In this document: piece after piece, positions 7,960 through 16,762 of the stretch
How the letters are laid out: every line of letters starts with the position of its first letter
Position numbering within the stretch: position 1 is the stretch's first letter
Made by a program: the position numbers and the translations under genes
DNA from: Alphaproteobacteria bacterium
GTDB taxonomy: Bacteria > Pseudomonadota > Alphaproteobacteria > UBA9655
Length of the DNA: 64,000 nucleotides
Direction: 5' to 3'
NCBI GenBank assembly: GCA_017992885.1
Contig: JAGONT010000001.1
Span: forward strand, 62,001-126,000
Notes under the pieces: model-generated
The model's input: the letters and a program-made list of their open reading frames with translations, nothing else
Database searches by the model: none
What the model was told of the DNA's origin: nothing

Positions 7960-8987
7960 TTATTAGCAACCTTTGGTAATGAAACGTCCGAGTTGAATTC
8001 TTTTAGCAGATGGTCATTCACGTGAGCCGTAATCATATCAACAGCTAAATCAATGGCATGAGCAAAACCCAAGGGATCTGCCCCTCCATGGCTTTTAATG
8101 GCAATTCCATTGAGACCCAACCATATTCCTCCGTTGTAACGTCTGTAATCAAGACGTAGTGACAACTTGTTAAGCATGGGTCTGGCTAAAAGATAACCAA
8201 GACGTGCCGTCCAAGAGCTTTTAAAAGCTTCTTTAATATAGTTAAGGGCAAGCTGCATCACCCCTTCGCCTACTTTAATAACCACATTTCCTGTAAATCC
8301 ATCCATCACAACAACATCAACCGTTCCGCGCGTTAGGTCATCTCCTTCAATAAAGCCATAAAAATTATTCTTGATAGAAGAGGCACGAATAAGATCAGCA
8401 GCTTCTTTTACCGTCGCATTTCCTTTAATATCCTCAGAGCCAACGTTAATAAGACCTATGGTAGGGTGTGGCAAATGCAGAACGTGGCGGGCAAAAATTT
8501 CACCCATTATCGCAAACTGTTGAAGGTTTTTAGAGGAGCATTCAACATTAGCTCCCAAATCTAAAATAACAACATCTCCCCTTAAGCTAGGAGCAAGGCT
8601 TGCAAGAGCGGGCCGGTCAATGCCTGGCATCGTTTTTAAAATGATTTTTGCAAGAGCCATATAGGCTCCTGTGTTACCTGCAGAAATGACACCCTGAGCT
8701 CGCCCCTCTGCTACAGCTTTAATAGCCTGACGCATGCTAGACTTTGGAAATCCTCTTATCGCTGCGGCTGGTTTTGTATCTGGGGTAATAACTTCTTCAC
8801 AAGGTATAAAAGTAACTTTTTCTGACAATACCTTCGTTTGAGCTAACAAAGGCTCAACAACATCTTGTTGACCAAAAAGCAAAAAATGAACGAAAGGATA
8901 ACGCTGTGCCGCGATTTGCAGTCCTTGAATAACAACTCCAGGGGCTTTATCTCCCCCCATCGCATCAACAGATATGGTAAATGTCAC
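7956..8987 (-). CDS. plsX: Phosphate acyltransferase PlsX
   Basis: A 343-residue protein that converts acyl-ACP to acyl-phosphate, the donor for glycerol-3-phosphate acylation in phospholipid synthesis. PlsX signatures are present: [18 protein letters not shown] at the N-terminus, [14 protein letters not shown] around residue 100, and [18 protein letters not shown] with [12 protein letters not shown] later. The length is normal. It lies 30 bases after rpmF and overlaps fabH by four bases, so the three genes are probably one transcript. Confidence 0.97.
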   Translation of the reverse strand: MTFTISVDAMGGDKAPGVVIQGLQIAAQRYPFVHFLLFGQQDVVEPLLAQTKVLSEKVTFIPCEEVITPDTKPAAAIRGFPKSSMRQAIKAVAEGRAQGVISAGNTGAYMALAKIILKTMPGIDRPALASLAPSLRGDVVILDLGANVECSSKNLQQFAIMGEIFARHVLHLPHPTIGLINVGSEDIKGNATVKEAADLIRASSIKNNFYGFIEGDDLTRGTVDVVVMDGFTGNVVIKVGEGVMQLALNYIKEAFKSSWTARLGYLLARPMLNKLSLRLDYRRYNGGIWLGLNGIAIKSHGGADPLGFAHAIDLAVDMITAHVNDHLLKEFNSDVSLPKVANK

Positions 8988-9017
8988 TCCAGAGTCTCCC
9001 TCTTATTGGAAGATCGA

Positions 9018-9212
9018 CTAAGCAACAGCAGCCGCAGTGACCTGTCCTAAAACCTGACGTCCCTTGTAATGTCCACAAGAAGAACATAAATGATGGGGAA
9101 GCTTTCGTTCTCCACAATTAGGGCACTCAACGCTCGCAACAATCTTCAATGCGTCATGAGACCGCCGCATCCTACGCCGTGAGGGTGATGTTTTTTTCTT
9201 CGGAACTGCCAT
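9018..9212 (-). CDS. rpmF: 50S ribosomal protein L32
   Basis: A 64-residue protein with the L32 start [20 protein letters not shown] and an intact zinc site: C30-x2-C33 and C43-x2-C46 (CPNCG, CSSCG). It is part of the large ribosomal subunit. It heads the rpmF-plsX-fabH(-asd) series. The zinc-binding version is retained, with no sign of a cysteine-free paralogue here. Confidence 0.97.
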   Translation of the reverse strand: MAVPKKKTSPSRRRMRRSHDALKIVASVECPNCGERKLPHHLCSSCGHYKGRQVLGQVTAAAVA

Positions 9213-9410
9213 TGTTACTACCTATCGTTTTCGTGAATGTTTGATTGCTTGTTTAGCGCAAAAAAAAGATAACAGCAAGTTTATTCCTCTCCCTAGCGAA
9301 AGGAATATGTCTTTGTTTAAGCCATCTCAAAGAGAAATTCAACTCTTGCGAAAAGAAAAATTCCAAAATCATTTTTCATACGTTCTTTTGTCACCTGCAT
9401 GATCTTAGTT

Positions 9411-10244
9411 TTAAAAAATAATTTCTGGTGAAATCGATATATTTAAATCACCATTTTCTATATATCTAGAAATGCGCTCTACTTCTCTCATAATATCTTC
9501 GCTGCTTCCTGGCGCTTTGAAATCCCTATCTACCAAATAAAAGAATACTTTTGTTTCGTCGCCAAAGGGATGCCACTTTGACCCAATCATCCGCCCCACA
9601 CGAGGGAAATGATAAGCGTGAGTTATAACAGCAACAGAGGTGTGAGAAAGAGGATAATCCTTTTTTAAACTTATAAATTGTCCCCGTGTACTGGCTTCAC
9701 CTATCTCAAGAATACGAAATTTATCTTTAGGATAATGAGAGAGAGTTCGATCATTTAGCGCCTTCTCTAAATCTTCATTGTGCTTTGATCTTCCGTTATA
9801 GATGATGGTAGGACCATAGTGTTGCATATCCTCTTGCGTAATCTCTGATTTATTTAACTGCGCCCTAACAACACTTTTTGCAGTTTCAATCCCTAGCTCT
9901 ATTCTATTATAATCATCTTCTAGATCCTCAACATCTGGGCCATCCACAGGCTCTTTAAGATAAGAACTCCGTCCCGACAAAACAAATACATATTGAATAG
10001 AAGGATCAACAAGTTCGTTTTTCTTTGCCTTCAATCCCCTTATTTCATTACAATAGTCTTCAGCTAAAGCAGGATTATTTGCACGAGATACATGGGTGAG
10101 TATATTTTCTAAACGATCTTTACTGTTCTGAGAGGCAAGATCATCAAAAGCAATGGTGGGGTTTAGCGATAGCGTTTCTAAGAATAAAACATAAAAAATA
10201 TACTTTGATATATTTAAAATCATTATTACTTTTCTTATCTGCAT
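9411..10244 (-). CDS. Secreted YdcF/DUF218-like protein
   Basis: A 277-residue protein. GAAGGG sits five bases before the ATG at 10244, and the N-terminus carries a hydrophobic export segment (ISKYIFYVLFLETLSLNPTIAF). The body has the hallmarks of the DUF218 (YdcF/SanA/ElyC) fold. These are a first strand with YVFVLSGR, a later TIIYNGRSKHNEDLEKAL segment matching the usual GxxxxxxExxxxxxxLG block, then ILEIGEASTRGQ and finally VITHAYHFPRVGRM, matching the family's VTxxxHxxRA block. Related proteins act on the cell envelope, but no reaction is established for this one. The assignment is by motif recall and moderate. Confidence 0.6.
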   Translation of the reverse strand: MQIRKVIMILNISKYIFYVLFLETLSLNPTIAFDDLASQNSKDRLENILTHVSRANNPALAEDYCNEIRGLKAKKNELVDPSIQYVFVLSGRSSYLKEPVDGPDVEDLEDDYNRIELGIETAKSVVRAQLNKSEITQEDMQHYGPTIIYNGRSKHNEDLEKALNDRTLSHYPKDKFRILEIGEASTRGQFISLKKDYPLSHTSVAVITHAYHFPRVGRMIGSKWHPFGDETKVFFYLVDRDFKAPGSSEDIMREVERISRYIENGDLNISISPEIIF

Positions 10245-10263
10245 TGAACCCTTCTCAATTCAC

Positions 10264-10440
10264 CTCGAAAACATAATAAATCCCTATGTTCTCAACAGAG
10301 AGGAAAGTCGTACGCGAACCTATCGACAGAGTCAAGATCTCGCGCGTTAAAGCCAGGGTTACAGCCCCTCTCAAACGATTTTTTGCTTTATCCCAATAGC
10401 TAATCCATCGTTTTTTCTTAATAAATCCAGGATAGCTATA
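10264..10440 (-). other. Open stretch with no start, unrecognised
   Basis: Read on the minus strand, roughly 57 codons are open up to a TGA just before the YdcF-like gene, with protein-like composition (for example RLRGAVTLALTREILTLSIG). No start or ribosome site is visible and I do not recognise it. It could be a gene fragment or chance. Confidence 0.25.
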
Positions 10441-10503
10441 TTATATTTCATAAAAATAATATTTATTAAAAAAACAACGCTAAATTAAAAGCTTTATACG
10501 GCC

Positions 10504-11076
10504 TTAAAACTGCTCAGCAATTTTCTGGTAGGCTTTATATTGACTTCCCGTTAAAGGCAAAATTCCATGAAAAAGACTATCGGATAACTTTGAAGGTTTA
10601 AGCTCCACCACATAAGGCCACAACCCAACTTCTTTTGTTAAAAGATAGATGCGTGAGGGAAGCTTCATAATGATAAAGTTAATTCCTTTCTTTTTACCAA
10701 ATTCTACAAATCCTTCATACAAGCATTTGTAAAAATTTTGAGAAAACTGCATTGATTCACATGAACCAGATGTAGAATACTCACATATTGTCTCAAGAAA
10801 AATACGAGAACACTCCCATACCTGCCCCTCATGAAGAGGAAGAGTTGAAACAAGGTCTCTTACACTTTCATGAATATGAGACAGTGCTTTTTTAAGAAGC
10901 ATTGCCCCTCCAACAATACTCTTTTCTCCTCCCTCAGTGATCATAAAAATGAAATTACTTTGCGACCTTTTCGCAAGAGATATGTCTTGATAAATTTCCA
11001 GTTTTTTTGCTACTGAGTCGAAAAACTGCTTTTCGAATAGCTGTTGTTGCGATTCAATAATACTAAACTTAAACAT
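10504..11076 (-). CDS. LuxI-like (autoinducer-synthase-type) acyltransferase
   Basis: The ATG at 11076 has AAGGAG five bases upstream; the GTG two codons earlier overlaps that site and is less likely. The 190-residue protein resembles acyl-homoserine-lactone synthases and the wider GNAT fold. It has a central GGAMLLKK strand (like GxxRLLPT), then VWECSRIFL, matching the WExSRxxV block with its conserved Glu and Arg. The helix LYEGFVEFGKKKGINFIIMK and a C-terminal G-x-LPLTGSQYKAY follow. The N-terminal Trp and Asp residues typical of active LuxI enzymes are not evident, so the product may not be a homoserine lactone. It is divergent from an XRE regulator. Confidence 0.6.
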   Translation of the reverse strand: MFKFSIIESQQQLFEKQFFDSVAKKLEIYQDISLAKRSQSNFIFMITEGGEKSIVGGAMLLKKALSHIHESVRDLVSTLPLHEGQVWECSRIFLETICEYSTSGSCESMQFSQNFYKCLYEGFVEFGKKKGINFIIMKLPSRIYLLTKEVGLWPYVVELKPSKLSDSLFHGILPLTGSQYKAYQKIAEQF

Positions 11077-11430
11077 TAGCACTCCTTTTATGCCTTTAGA
11101 TTGTTTATTAAATTAAAAAAGCTCTTCAAGGACGATAGACTTTTATGAAAATTATATAGTTAGGCTCCCGTTTGCTTCGGTCTTTTACAGACTCTCATTG
11201 TAATTTCAGTAAGTTCCAATGAAAAATTATTTTCATAAGAGCTTATTATTTTGTGAAAGCTAGCTTAAAGTCCCTGTTTTCCCTTTTTGTTATTTTAGAT
11301 TAACTATTTTTAATTAATTGTATACAAAAAATTTTAAAAATAAGATTTTTTTGCTGAATCTCATTTTAGGCTTATCAAAAATATCATTTCATAGTAATAT
11401 GTAGGTAAATTTAATTTAGCTTATAAAAGT
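11077..11430. other. Divergent intergenic region
   Basis: About 350 bases without a gene. It holds the inverted repeat described separately and an AT-rich block near 11290-11360. The latter would serve as promoter material for the XRE gene, but no -35/-10 pair can be fixed with confidence. Confidence 0.4.
11140..11241. promoter_or_regulatory. Spaced inverted repeat between LuxI-like and XRE genes
   Basis: CTTTTATGAAAATTAT at 11140-11155 is repeated in inverse orientation at 11226-11241 (ATTATTTTCATAAGAG) with two mismatches over 16 bases. The halves are about 70 bases apart, inside the region that must hold both divergent promoters. They are candidate operator half-sites for the XRE protein. 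This is inferred from position and symmetry only. Confidence 0.45.
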
Positions 11431-11916
11431 ATGGAAGTTATGGGATCTGCATTAAAAGAGAAAATTACTGAACGCATGGAAGCTAAAAATCTTTCCATTG
11501 CAGAATTGGAAAGACGAGCCGGGTTAAGCATACATTCTGTTAGAAATATCCTTAAAGGAAGGATAAAAAAACCAAGTGCACAATCACTTCAAGCTATAGC
11601 TGAAGCCTTAGAATGTTCTATTGTTGATCTTATGAATGCCTCTGCCCCAACAGGTGAAGGATTTGTACTAGAGCCGCAAGGAAGAATAAGAAAACGATCT
11701 CCTCTTAATTATCTTGACCTTATGGCAGAGTGCACTGAAAAAATTTTAGATATTATAACTGAAAGAAAACTAAAAATTTCAGTCGATGAATTTCTTGAAG
11801 TTGTCAAAAAAGTTTATTTTTACTCTGCAAGAGAAGAACCACGAAAATTTGACCTACGGTTTGCAGAATGGCTTATTGAAAGTCAATTCGATGACCAAAG
11901 ACCTTCTAAAGGGTAA
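11431..11916 (+). CDS. XRE-family helix-turn-helix regulator
   Basis: A 161-residue protein with a Cro/CI-type DNA-binding domain at about residues 8-70 (LSIAELERRAGLSIHSVRNI, then PSAQSLQAIAEALECSIVDLM). The remaining 90 residues are helical and unassigned. No strong ribosome site precedes either the ATG at 11431 or the in-frame ATG at 11440. It is divergent from the LuxI-like gene, which suggests that it controls that gene, itself or both; in known systems LuxR-type proteins normally fill this role. The frame ends just before transposase wreckage, so the C-terminus could be altered. Confidence 0.85.
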   Translation: MEVMGSALKEKITERMEAKNLSIAELERRAGLSIHSVRNILKGRIKKPSAQSLQAIAEALECSIVDLMNASAPTGEGFVLEPQGRIRKRSPLNYLDLMAECTEKILDIITERKLKISVDEFLEVVKKVYFYSAREEPRKFDLRFAEWLIESQFDDQRPSKG

Positions 11917-12023
11917 AATAGCTTCTAGCAAGAGCTATTACTATTATAACGTTAAGGGGTATGCAACCCTTTTAGAATGTGATGGAGGGAGAATTACAGC
12001 ACTCCATGGCAATGCTTATTGAT

Positions 12024-12330
12024 GGGCACCCACTGAAAAGGAGCCATTGAACCTCTTATTGAGCATCTCAAGAATGATGAGCATTTAGGTCGGAATTATC
12101 TCAAGAGAACGATAGGGGATAAGATCAATGCGATACTCTCAGGCATTGGCCATAACTTCAGACTTCTTCTCCGCTGGTTCAGGGAAGTTTTTGTCTTTAT
12201 TTTATACTTGATTTTTGGAAGAGATTCTTTTCTCAGAAAAAAATCTCTTCTATCTATCCCTAAAATTCCCTTTTTAAACGTTCGACTATCTAGGTTTAGG
12301 GAAAGATTAGGCAAATCTATGACTATTTAA
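12024..12330 (+). pseudogene. IS5-type transposase C-terminal fragment
   Basis: From about 12048 one frame reads AIEPLIEHLKNDEHLGRNYL, then KRTIGDKINAILSGIGHNFR and LLLRWFREV. This matches the C-terminus of IS5-group (IS1106-like) transposases, which end with an IEPxIGHLKxDHRMxRNxLKGxxGDxxNAxLxAxGxNxxLLLRW block. The upstream two thirds of the gene are missing. The frame runs on, without family similarity, into the adjoining IS982 remnant. Confidence 0.7.
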
Positions 12331-13109
12331 GCGCCAGTCGTTGGCGTGGTTTTCTAAGCTCGGAGGACCGTACAACTTTTACACGGCAATGCGCTAATTT
12401 ATGCCAAGTAAAGGAACGACTGCGTCTGTATCTTGCCAACATGATGATGCCTTTTTATAACCAGTTGCTATTGATGATCTCCTAATTCCCCTTTGCCATG
12501 TCAAGCTTGTGCGCCATAAAAATCCCCTTTTTGGGCAGGCTGCATTCGGTTGTTGCCCTGCGAAAGAAAAAATATTTTGGATTTAAATGCCATCTCGTGA
12601 CGCCCACAAGTGGTCTCATTCCATCTTACGAAATGGCGGCAGCTAATATTGACGAGCGAGATATTCTTCCAGAACTTGTGCACAATTGCAAAGGATTAAT
12701 GATAGCAGATAAAGATCTTATGCGTCCCGGCCTAAAGGAAGAACTAAAGGATTATGGGGTTACCTATTGAACTTGAAGATACCGTGTTTCCTATCGACGG
12801 GTGTCAAGTATGAAGGGAGGTGACACTAGAGGAAAACAAAATAAGGTATCTTCACATCCGAGGGGGGCATAGATTTGCAAACACCTCTGAAGGACAACAT
12901 GGTTGATACACCGACCAAAAAAAGGGGCCCAACAGATCATAAGCAACCGCAGAACTATTGAAATGGTAATCTCTCAACTTGCAGATCGATTCCAGATCCA
13001 ATCCATCAAAGCCAAAAATCTCTGGCATCTTTTAGCTAAAGTCGGACGCAAACTCCTTGCTCATACCTGTTCTACCAATTCGCTCCAGTTCGATGGTATT
13101 ACAATCTAA
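12315..13109 (+). pseudogene. IS982-type transposase, several frameshifts
   Basis: Three frames together rebuild most of an IS982-family transposase. IYDYLSASRWRGFLSSEDRT and FTRQCANLCQVKERLRLYLA come first. Next come IDDLLIPLCHVKLVRHKNPL and FGFKCHLVTPTSGLIPSYEM, containing the first catalytic Asp region. ANIDERDILPELVHNCKGLM and IADKD follow, giving the second Asp. Last is RRTIEMVISQLADRFQIQSI with KAKNLWHLLAKVGRKLLAHT, containing the Glu. Stops and shifts occur near 12485, 12595, 12768 and 12900, so it cannot make an active enzyme. It lies in the same orientation as the IS5 fragment. Confidence 0.75.
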
Positions 13110-13143
13110 AAAAGTCGCATACTCCGTTATAAAGTAAAAATTT

Positions 13144-13172
13144 GGGCAACAAAGATTAAATCCTTATTGCCC
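13144..13172 (-). terminator. Hairpin after outer-membrane protein gene
   Basis: On the minus strand GGGCAATAAGGAT pairs with ATCTTTGTTGCCC (13 bp including two G-T pairs, three-base loop), followed by AAATTTTT. It lies 37 bases after the stop of the barrel gene at 13209 and is a plausible Rho-independent terminator. It could instead be an end of the IS982 element. Confidence 0.5.
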
Positions 13173-13208
13173 CTCCTTCTTAACTTTTTGCAACTTAACC
13201 TTAATCCA

Positions 13209-14027
13209 TCAATTAAAAATGTATTTAGTAGTTATAGCAAATTTGTTATACTGAGGTTTCCAACTCGTTGTTGCTCTCTCATCTTTAATAATTTCTCTAC
13301 GACCTGCTATTGAGCCAGTGTATTCAAAACCAAACGTAACATTCTTCACAGCAAGGAAGTCAACCCCGGCTCCCCAAAGAAAAGCATTCAACCGTTTTGT
13401 ATTTGAGAGACGAAAATTTGTCCCCTGCCCAACGAATTGGCTGGAGAGTTTCCAACAAGAATTATCCCACCCAAGTTTAATGAAGGGAAGAGAGCGATCT
13501 ATAACCCACCCCAGCTTTGCGGCAAGCTGAAGAGAATTTTCTAATCGCGCATTGTAGGAAGTAAAGGTCGCGCTCTTTCCCACTGCTACTCCCGCACTGG
13601 TTGCAGTCACAGTGTTTTCCTTACGTCCCGAAGATTTTGAATCAACCCAATTTGCAGTGAAATCAAGCCCTACAACCAATTTATCAAACCGGTGTGTGTA
13701 CCCAATACTAAGACCGCCGTCGACCCCTTTTACAAGAGGATTGTTTTTCACTCCGTACTGGTCACTATGGGTAAGAAGACCTGCTGGAATAGGTGTCGTG
13801 ATGGTATTTGTCCCTGTCACTTTATTACTGGCTCCTCCAATGCCGTACCCTATGTTCGCCCCTAAGTAAAATCCCTGGAAAGCTTTTGGGCAGGAAGGAG
13901 ACTCAACTAGCGCATGAGGCACTACCGGAGCAGGAGGAGATATTACCTTAACCGTTTCACCCCCCGCAAGAGCATTCATTGTTAACCATGGGAGTATCCC
14001 CAGTGTAGAAATAAGATTTTTTTTCAT
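13209..14027 (-). CDS. Outer-membrane beta-barrel protein (Omp25/opacity-like), paralogue A
   Basis: A 272-residue protein with a signal peptide (residues 1-21, ending NALA), a proline-rich linker (PPAPVVPHALVE), then CPKAFQGFYLGANIGYGIGG. That last block is the first strand of an eight-stranded barrel of the alphaproteobacterial Omp25/opacity type. Alternating strands (VDGGLSIGYTHRFDKLVVGL, LQLAAKLGWVIDRSLPFIKL) and a terminal KFAITTKYIFN ending in Asn complete the pattern. The protein at 19412-20158 shares the CPKAFQGFYLG block and the KRLNAFLWGAGVDFLA-like segment. It is an abundant surface protein by family habit; ligand or transport role is unknown. Confidence 0.85.
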   Translation of the reverse strand: MKKNLISTLGILPWLTMNALAGGETVKVISPPAPVVPHALVESPSCPKAFQGFYLGANIGYGIGGASNKVTGTNTITTPIPAGLLTHSDQYGVKNNPLVKGVDGGLSIGYTHRFDKLVVGLDFTANWVDSKSSGRKENTVTATSAGVAVGKSATFTSYNARLENSLQLAAKLGWVIDRSLPFIKLGWDNSCWKLSSQFVGQGTNFRLSNTKRLNAFLWGAGVDFLAVKNVTFGFEYTGSIAGRREIIKDERATTSWKPQYNKFAITTKYIFN

Positions 14028-14459
14028 GAAATGTTCCCTTTTTTTTAATTATTTATTTTACTGATAAAAAATCTAAAGGAAAAAATTAAGAATTAATTTA
14101 ATTAGAAAATAAAAAAATATTAAAGCGTTGCAAAAATACATCTAACATAAGAACAGACAATCCTATTTCATTGATTCTATGTAACGCTGAATTGCTTCGC
14201 TTCACTCGCAATAACAGGAACAGCCCTCGTTGCGCCCCGTAGGGGCCATGGCAATGCAGTAACTACTTAAGCTTACATTTCGGGATTTCTTTGTTGGGAC
14301 TTTTACCCTTACAATTGCGAGCGAAGCAAAGTAATTGTAAGTGGCATAATAACTCCCCAAAAAATGTATAGTTTTTTCTGAAAAGTTGTACTATTTACCC
14401 AATCGACTCTTATGATCCATCTTTATCATCACCTCTCATGGTAAGGATCCCAGGGGTTT
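14028..14459. other. Intergenic stretch with palindromic repeats
   Basis: No gene. It contains the inverted repeats described separately and the hairpin GCCCC-GTA-GGGGC at 14234-14246. The left end, upstream of the outer-membrane gene, is AT-rich and would hold its promoter. Confidence 0.45.
14192..14341. repeat. Inverted ATTGCTTCGC/GCGAAGCAAT repeat
   Basis: ATTGCTTCGCTTCACTCGCA at 14192-14211 (plus AT) is repeated inverted at 14317-14338 (ATTGCGAGCGAAGCAAAGTA plus AT), with 17 of 22 bases matching. The right copy sits inside a further palindrome, CTTACAATT at 14308-14316 with AATTGTAAG at 14333-14341. GAATTGCTTCGC...GCAATGAC sequences are widespread dispersed repeats in alphaproteobacterial symbiont genomes; this pair appears to be a degenerate instance. 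Confidence 0.5.
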
Positions 14460-14930
14460 TTATCGACAAACAGCCTTACCGAGCTTTTCAAGACAGTCTT
14501 TCAACCCAGGATCAACGACCTGCCCTATGTGTCCGTCAACCCATTCTTGATTCTCTTCAGATAAGAGCACGACAGATTCCTTTGAACAAATCTGTTTAGG
14601 AGGAACGAAACCATGAGTAACCCATAACTTTGACAGAGCTTTATAACCAAAAAAGATATTTACCTGTTCTAAAATCAAATCTTGAGCATATTGAATCAGC
14701 AGAGCACCTGATGACGTCGCGCTTAAGTGTAACGTTCCTTCCGATCTTTTTCCCTGAGGAAAAGTTATTTTTTCGGGGATCGCAAGCCGAGAAAACTTTT
14801 CTCCCACAATCTGAGACCAGTGGGTAATAATTTTACCTTCCATCAATCCTCGGGCCTTAAATACAGGCTTTACGATTTTTTGCGTATAAACACCTAGGCG
14901 GGTCGGCAGCATCTTGGTAGGGTACTTCAT
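14460..14930 (-). CDS. DUF721 (DciA-type) protein
   Basis: A 156-residue protein with the DUF721 pattern. It has an N-terminal helix, then RGLMEGKIITHWSQIVGEKF with the family's WxxIVGxxxA-type core. LHLSATSSGALLIQYAQDLI and LEQVNIFFGYKALSKL, the strand-helix pair, follow. DUF721 includes DciA, which loads or supports the replicative DnaB helicase in bacteria without DnaC. It lies next to and divergent from mutY, 20 bases apart. Helicase loading is known for other members and is inferred here. Confidence 0.75.
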   Translation of the reverse strand: MKYPTKMLPTRLGVYTQKIVKPVFKARGLMEGKIITHWSQIVGEKFSRLAIPEKITFPQGKRSEGTLHLSATSSGALLIQYAQDLILEQVNIFFGYKALSKLWVTHGFVPPKQICSKESVVLLSEENQEWVDGHIGQVVDPGLKDCLEKLGKAVCR

Positions 14931-14965
14931 AAAGTTAAACTAAAATCTTTTTGAAGGTTTGGAAA

Positions 14966-15928
14966 GTGTTTTCAGAAAAACTCCTCTCTTGGTACGATCA
15001 TGCCCAACGCAAACTTCCCTGGCGCAGCAAAGTTAAAAATCCTTATCACACCTGGTTAAGCGAGATCATGTTACAACAAACAACCGTTGCAACAGTCATT
15101 CCTTATTTTAATAAGTTTCTTGAAAAATGGCCAACTGTTCAAGATTTAGCAACATCCTCCCTTGATGAAGTGCTCGTCACCTGGCAAGGCCTAGGATACT
15201 ATTCCCGGGCACGTAATCTCCACAAGTGTGCCACAGAACTCGCCAGAGCATTTCCCTCAACTGAGGAAGACCTTTTAAAGCTCCCTGGGATTGGCCCTTA
15301 TACCGCAGCAGCCATTGTCTCTATTGCTTTTGACAAAAAAGCAGCTGCTGTTGATGGCAACGTAATTCGTGTCTTAAGTCGCTATTTTTCCCTTTCTATT
15401 CCTAACCCTGTGAAGGAGACTCAAGAAAAGCTACACACCCTTTTACCCAACGACCGGTGTGGAGACTTCACACAAGCCCTCATGGAATTAGGCGCTTTAG
15501 TGTGCCGACCCAAAAATCCATCTTGCAGCACCTGTCCTCTTCAATTGGAATGTAAAGCTTTGGCAATGGACGCTGTTGAAAAATTTCCCATTATGCTGCC
15601 AAAACAAAGGCTTCCCACACGCTATGCCACCGCCTTTATTATCCAACGAGACGACGGAGCTCTTTTATTGCGCAAGCGCCCTCTTAAAGGACTATTGGGC
15701 GGAATGATGGAAGTCCCCACCACCTCTTGGGAAGAGGAAAAAATCATTGGGAAAGGGCCTCTTGTGAAACATACGTTTACCCATTTTCATTTAGTGATCA
15801 GCGTTAGCCCTGTACGTGATACGTCCTCTTTTGAAGGCATCTGGGTTCACCCTGAAGACTTACAAAACTATGCCCTCCCAACCGTCATGAAAAAGATCCT
15901 TAAGGTAGGACTCTCTCAAGTTCCTTAA
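14966..15928 (+). CDS. mutY: A/G-specific adenine glycosylase
   Basis: MutY removes adenine mispaired with 8-oxoguanine. A GTG at 14966 preceded by GAAGG is the likely start, giving 320 residues beginning at the family's usual place; the frame is open from a TTG at 14951. Numbered from that TTG, the catalytic Glu is E38 (SEIMLQQT). The helix-hairpin-helix is LPGIGPYTAAAI at 111-122, the catalytic Asp is D135 (VDGNVIRVLSR), and the iron-sulfur cysteines are C185, C192, C195 and C201 (C-x6-C-x2-C-x5-C). A NUDIX-like C-terminal domain (TAFIIQRDDGALLLRKRPLK, KHTFTHFHL) follows and would read the 8-oxoG. All key residues are present. Confidence 0.95.
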   Translation: MFSEKLLSWYDHAQRKLPWRSKVKNPYHTWLSEIMLQQTTVATVIPYFNKFLEKWPTVQDLATSSLDEVLVTWQGLGYYSRARNLHKCATELARAFPSTEEDLLKLPGIGPYTAAAIVSIAFDKKAAAVDGNVIRVLSRYFSLSIPNPVKETQEKLHTLLPNDRCGDFTQALMELGALVCRPKNPSCSTCPLQLECKALAMDAVEKFPIMLPKQRLPTRYATAFIIQRDDGALLLRKRPLKGLLGGMMEVPTTSWEEEKIIGKGPLVKHTFTHFHLVISVSPVRDTSSFEGIWVHPEDLQNYALPTVMKKILKVGLSQVP

Positions 15929-16312
15929 AAATTGTTAGACTTCATAGAAATAGTTACTTTTCATCCGATGGAAATAAGCCACCATAGGCTTTTTCAAAAA
16001 CTGTTACATCGTCTGCTTTGTATTGTTGCATTAGAACGAGGTTTGTTGCCTTTTCTAAAAGGCGTTTTTGGTTTGCTTCGCCTCATTGCGTACCTTTCAT
16101 CCTTTTTGAGCACATCTGCACGCTCCACGATCTATTGTGAAGGAAGCGCATAGTCAATAAGATCTGCTGAATCAGTCAATCTAAATTGTCTAGAACCTTT
16201 AGGAGTCACGAGAATTTATACATTAGGAGGTTATCTGCACCCTACATTTAAATTGATTTCAATCATTATGCTTATCCACAATAATTATTAATTATTTTTT
16301 ACTATTTTCTCA
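15929..16312. other. Intergenic stretch with nothing secure
   Basis: Open frames occur on both strands (for example 15932-16153 plus) but none has a ribosome site or recognisable motif. The composition is compatible with a decayed gene that I cannot identify. Confidence 0.3.
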
Positions 16313-16750
16313 TTAAAAAGGCTCGCCGATGTTATAAAAACCACGACTTGGATTTTCCTCTATAATTTTAAAATCAATATGTTCGCCAACATGACGACCA
16401 CTATGAGGTGACCACATAAGGTTTTCTTCCTCATCATAAGTTCCAGGTTCAGAATAGGTAAAATGCCAGACATTACCTCCACTCCCTGAGTCCCATTCAC
16501 CGGAAATATTTTCACCATTTTTGGTCATTTCATCAAGAAGACCTCTTGATATGTGAGGATTTACCAACTTAAAGGTACGTCCATCTATTTCAAGCTTCTT
16601 ATCAGGCGCCTCTAACATTTGCTTAACATGGACACTACTTACTCGCCCACCACCACCCTCGAGAAATAAATCATTGTTTTCTTTTGCAAAGGAAGGACTA
16701 TTAATCATGATAAGGCTCACAAGAGCTGTGAAAAGTAATTTGTTTATCAT
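16313..16750 (-). CDS. Small secreted protein of unknown function
   Basis: The ATG at 16750 (GGTGG upstream) gives 145 residues; an in-frame ATG lies four codons earlier. Residues 1-22 form a signal peptide ending SPSFA. The mature part is acidic and glycine-rich (LFLEGGGGRVSSVHVKQML; ISGEWDSGSGGNVWHFTYSE; MWSPHSGRHVGEHIDFKII). No cysteines are seen and I recognise no family. It is isolated between AT-rich gaps. Codon and amino-acid pattern and the signal peptide support it as a real gene. Confidence 0.65.
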   Translation of the reverse strand: MINKLLFTALVSLIMINSPSFAKENNDLFLEGGGGRVSSVHVKQMLEAPDKKLEIDGRTFKLVNPHISRGLLDEMTKNGENISGEWDSGSGGNVWHFTYSEPGTYDEEENLMWSPHSGRHVGEHIDFKIIEENPSRGFYNIGEPF

Positions 16751-16762
16751 CTTAACCACCAT

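Noticed and set aside
12498-13109. Two intact small genes (90 and 68 residues)
   Set aside because: Both are pieces of one frame-shifted IS982-type transposase.
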